From: Christiangramia sp.
GTDB lineage: Bacteria; Bacteroidota; Bacteroidia; Flavobacteriales; Flavobacteriaceae
Direction of reading: 5' to 3'
Length of the DNA: 25,140 nucleotides
NCBI GenBank assembly: GCA_024635735.1
Contig: JAGXII010000072.1
Location: forward strand, 1-25,140
In this document: piece after piece, positions 22,601 through 25,140 of the stretch
Numbering within the stretch: position 1 is the stretch's first letter
How the letters are laid out: every line of letters begins with the position of its first letter
Position numbers and translations under genes: made by a program
The notes under the pieces: generated by a model
Seen by the model: the letters and a program-made list of their open reading frames with translations, nothing else
Database searches by the model: none
What the model was told of the DNA's origin: nothing

Positions 22601-23148
22601 TGGAATATTATAATTATATAAAATCCCTGCATCTTATTTTCGTGATCACCTGGTTTGCAGGGCTTTTTTACATCCCGAGACTTTTTATTTACCATATCGA
22701 GGCGACTCAAAAGGAAGAACCGGAAAAGGGTATTCTGGTAAGGCAATTAAAATTAATGACCAAAAGACTGTGGTATATTATTACCTGGCCTTCGGCTATT
22801 CTGGCCACGCTATTTGCCGTTATTCTCCTGATCATGATTCCGGAATGGCTTCAGCAAGGCTGGATGCAAGTGAAACTTGGCTTTGTACTACTTCTATTTG
22901 TTTACCATATCAAATGTCATTTGATCTTTAAAGAATTGCAGAATGATGTCGTCAAGTGGACCTCACACCAGATGAGGATATGGAATGAAGGTTCAACGCT
23001 CATCCTTTTTTCAGTGATCTTTCTTGTGGTGGTTCGTGATGCAATCAACTGGATCTACGGGGTGATAGGGATATTTTTACTGGCTATAATTCTTATGTTG
23101 GGAATAAAACTCTATAAAAGGATACGTTCAAAAAATCCCGATGCCTGA
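22600..23148 (+). CDS. hemJ: HemJ-type protoporphyrinogen IX oxidase (membrane protein, formerly UPF0093/CopD-like)
   Basis: A 182-residue inner-membrane protein with four to five helices. The HemJ signature is clear: LHLIFVITWFAGLFYIPRLF with H11 and R27, YHIEA (H32), and GWMQVKLGFVLLLFVYH with K92. The conserved histidine and lysine are required in studied HemJ proteins, which bind heme b. HemJ oxidises protoporphyrinogen IX to protoporphyrin IX, the step between HemF and HemH, and this window has no hemG or hemY, so it fills that gap. Its ATG shares one base with the stop of the BNR protein gene, an unexpected partner for coupled translation. Confidence 0.92.
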   Translation: MEYYNYIKSLHLIFVITWFAGLFYIPRLFIYHIEATQKEEPEKGILVRQLKLMTKRLWYIITWPSAILATLFAVILLIMIPEWLQQGWMQVKLGFVLLLFVYHIKCHLIFKELQNDVVKWTSHQMRIWNEGSTLILFSVIFLVVVRDAINWIYGVIGIFLLAIILMLGIKLYKRIRSKNPDA

Positions 23149-23189
23149 AATGGTGTGATAATTGTTGCAATACAAGCAAGCTGGTATTT

Positions 23190-24644
23190 ATGAAACTCCT
23201 TAAACTCTCTTTACGAACCCGGATTTTTATCTCCATGATTTTATTGGTTCTCGGAGCATCCATCTTGATCTTTGGGGTCACAGTCTATCAGTATAAAGAA
23301 GAGGCAGAAAATTACCATAAGGAAAGACTGGAAAGAAAGCAGGAGGCGATTAGGGAGAATATCAATTTTGTGCTTGCCAGTACCACTTACCTTGTGAATA
23401 CTGAAAATATCGCCCCCATTTTAAGAGAGCAGAACAAGATTTATGAGATGGCCAGGATCCATGAGATGCAGATATATATTTATGATCTGGAGGGAAATCT
23501 GCTTATAAAATCTGATGAATCTTTTTTCCGGGATACTACAGATGCAAAGATCAATGAACAGGTGCTTCAAAAACTGGATTCATCGTCTAAGAAACATTAC
23601 TTACAGAAAACGGAGGTTAATGGGCAGAAATATCAGTCTTCCTATACCTATATCACCGATGAGAAATTCAAACCACTGGCTATCCTGTATTTGCCATACC
23701 TTCAGGATGATAGTTTGCTTAACCGTGATCTGAACAATTTCCTGATGAAAATGGCCGAGGTTTACCTTTTCATGCTTTTTCTGGCAATTATACTTTCATT
23801 TTTCCTTTCAAAATATATTACCAAATCCCTGAAGATCATTTCAGAAAAGATCAATCAAACAAGACTGGATAAAAGGAATCAGAAAATAGAGTTAACCAAT
23901 GCCACAGAAGAAATATACGCCCTCGTTTCGGCATATAACAGCATGATTGATGAACTTGAAGAAAGTGCGGTACAACTTGCTACAGGAGAGCGGGAGCAGG
24001 CATGGCGTGAAATGGCAAAACAGGTGGCGCACGAGATCAAGAATCCGTTGACCCCTATGCGTTTAAGTGTACAGAGTTTTCAGAGGAACTTTGATAAGGA
24101 GGATCCCGAAATTCAGCAAAAGGTAGATGAATACAGTGATACGCTTATCAACCAGATAGACACGATGAGTTCTATAGCTTCGGCATTTTCAAATTTCGCT
24201 AAAATGCCGGCACAGCAAAGTGAAATGCTGAATGTTCCAAAAATTGTAAAACTGGCACTGGATATCTTCAATGAAAAATATCTTGAGTTCAAATGTGATA
24301 AGGAGGAGATCCTTGCAAAATTTGACCGTACTCAAATGATACGCGTTATTACTAACCTGGTAAAGAATGCTATCCAGGCCTTACAGGATACTGAAGATCC
24401 ACATGTTCTTGTTTTAGTGGAGGAAGAAGAAGATTGCGTTTGTGTCTCTATATCAGATAATGGTTCAGGGATTTCAGAGGAAAATAAAGACAAAGTTTTT
24501 GAGCCAAAATTCACCACTAAAAGCAGTGGAATGGGACTGGGTCTTGCAATGGTGAAGAATATTGTGGAAACCTATAATGGAAGTATTAGCTTTGTGTCTA
24601 AACAAAATAAAGGGACTATATTTAATGTAAGATTTCCAAAATAA
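23190..24644 (+). CDS. HAMP-domain sensor histidine kinase (NtrY-like catalytic region)
   Basis: A 484-residue membrane sensor kinase. It has a first membrane helix at about residues 11-32, a periplasmic sensor region of about 150 residues, a second helix at about 188-210, a HAMP linker to about 262, and a dimerisation/phosphoacceptor domain with H281 in QVAHEIKNPLTPMRLS. The ATPase domain shows N-box NLVKNAIQAL, G1 ISDNGSGI, F-box FTTKSSGM and G2 GLGLAMVKNIV, all intact. The NPLTP phosphoacceptor context is typical of NtrY-like kinases. No response regulator gene is adjacent in the window, so its partner is elsewhere. It is followed 5 nt later by an enoyl-CoA hydratase gene. Confidence 0.94.
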   Translation: MKLLKLSLRTRIFISMILLVLGASILIFGVTVYQYKEEAENYHKERLERKQEAIRENINFVLASTTYLVNTENIAPILREQNKIYEMARIHEMQIYIYDLEGNLLIKSDESFFRDTTDAKINEQVLQKLDSSSKKHYLQKTEVNGQKYQSSYTYITDEKFKPLAILYLPYLQDDSLLNRDLNNFLMKMAEVYLFMLFLAIILSFFLSKYITKSLKIISEKINQTRLDKRNQKIELTNATEEIYALVSAYNSMIDELEESAVQLATGEREQAWREMAKQVAHEIKNPLTPMRLSVQSFQRNFDKEDPEIQQKVDEYSDTLINQIDTMSSIASAFSNFAKMPAQQSEMLNVPKIVKLALDIFNEKYLEFKCDKEEILAKFDRTQMIRVITNLVKNAIQALQDTEDPHVLVLVEEEEDCVCVSISDNGSGISEENKDKVFEPKFTTKSSGMGLGLAMVKNIVETYNGSISFVSKQNKGTIFNVRFPK

Positions 24645-24649
24645 AACTT

Positions 24650-25140
24650 ATGAGCTATCAGAATATCTTAGAAGAAATTGACGATAATATTTTAACGATT
24701 ACCATTCAAAGGCCTAAAAAGCTTAATGCACTCAATCGGGAAACTATCCAGGAATTACATGAGGCTTTTAAGGCCGCTAAGAATAACGAAGAGGTAAAGG
24801 TTGTTATACTAACTGGAAGTGGGGAGAAAGCTTTTGTCGCGGGAGCAGACATTAGTGAGTTTTCAGATTTTTCACCGAAGGAAGGAAAGAAACTTGCAGC
24901 TGACGGACAGGAGAAATTATTTAATTACGTGGCTAATTTCCCTAAACCTGTTATTGCTGCCATAAATGGATTCGCCCTTGGTGGCGGACTTGAACTGGCC
25001 CTGGCCGCACATTTTAGAATAGCCAGCGAGAATGCTAAAATGGGACTTCCTGAAGTTTCACTTGGAGTAATTCCCGGTTATGGAGGCACCCAACGTTTAC
25101 CTCAACTTGTAGGTAAGGGAAGGGCGATGGAAATGATCAT
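24650..25140 (+). CDS. Enoyl-CoA hydratase/isomerase (3' truncated by window edge)
   Basis: The first 163 residues of a crotonase-superfamily enzyme that hydrates enoyl-CoA in beta-oxidation or a related degradation route. The oxyanion-hole segments are present as VAGADISEF and NGFALGGGLELALA, and both acidic catalytic residues are in place (the glutamate of GGGLELA and the one of GLPEVSLGVIPGYGGTQRL), which supports hydratase activity rather than a divergent function. The ATG at 24650 follows the kinase stop codon by 5 nt. The remainder (about 95 residues) lies outside the window. Confidence 0.93.
   Translation, partial: MSYQNILEEIDDNILTITIQRPKKLNALNRETIQELHEAFKAAKNNEEVKVVILTGSGEKAFVAGADISEFSDFSPKEGKKLAADGQEKLFNYVANFPKPVIAAINGFALGGGLELALAAHFRIASENAKMGLPEVSLGVIPGYGGTQRLPQLVGKGRAMEMI

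Overview
The window looks like chromosomal core genome of a marine-type member of the Flavobacteriaceae (Bacteroidota), perhaps near Gramella, Salegentibacter or Zunongwangia. The grounds are AT-rich coding sequence, almost no Shine-Dalgarno sites, -7 boxes of the Bacteroidota form TAnnTTTG, and a typical gene set: scoA/scoB after a PBP1A-type protein, hemA divergent from an AraC-type gene, a large BNR-propeller protein, and S23-type four-helix-bundle genes. The genus is a guess. There is no phage, plasmid, CRISPR array, rRNA or tRNA that I can see.

Layout. 1-2758 (+): the end of a bifunctional penicillin-binding protein, then the two subunits of a 3-oxoacid CoA-transferase, with a four-helix-bundle gene sitting between the subunits. 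2773-2806: a hairpin terminator between convergent genes. 2820-7803 (-): a small conserved protein, a DEDD-type exonuclease overlapping a membrane-anchored serine hydrolase, an O6-alkylguanine-DNA alkyltransferase overlapping a CNNM/CBS membrane protein, and two small envelope proteins of unknown function. 7868-15155 (-): a heme operon in the order hemA-hemC-hemD-hemE-(unknown)-(GNAT)-hemF-(four-helix bundle)-hemB. 15356-24644 (+): a divergent AraC-type regulator, a secreted ThuA-like protein, hemH, a MATE exporter, a 1033-residue BNR/sortilin-like secreted protein, hemJ and a sensor kinase. The window ends inside an enoyl-CoA hydratase gene.

How it fits together. The two divergent strands encode nearly the whole C5 route from glutamyl-tRNA to protoheme (HemA, B, C, D, E, F, J and H). 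Only hemL is absent from the window. HemF (oxygen-dependent) and HemJ point to aerobic heme synthesis. HemB has the metal-binding motif of the Mg-type enzyme rather than the zinc type, and HemH carries five cysteines within 23 residues.

Most notable signal. Two four-helix-bundle (23S rRNA IVS-protein family) genes, too different from each other to be recent copies, each sit inside an otherwise tight operon (scoA|scoB and hemF|hemB). Each is bounded by an inverted repeat that begins or ends within about 10 nt of the neighbouring host genes. Folding the repeat would bring the host stop and start codons back to normal operon spacing. This is the geometry of 23S rRNA intervening sequences, seen here in protein-coding operons. 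A separate 84-bp imperfect palindrome made of two hairpins lies between hemD and hemE.
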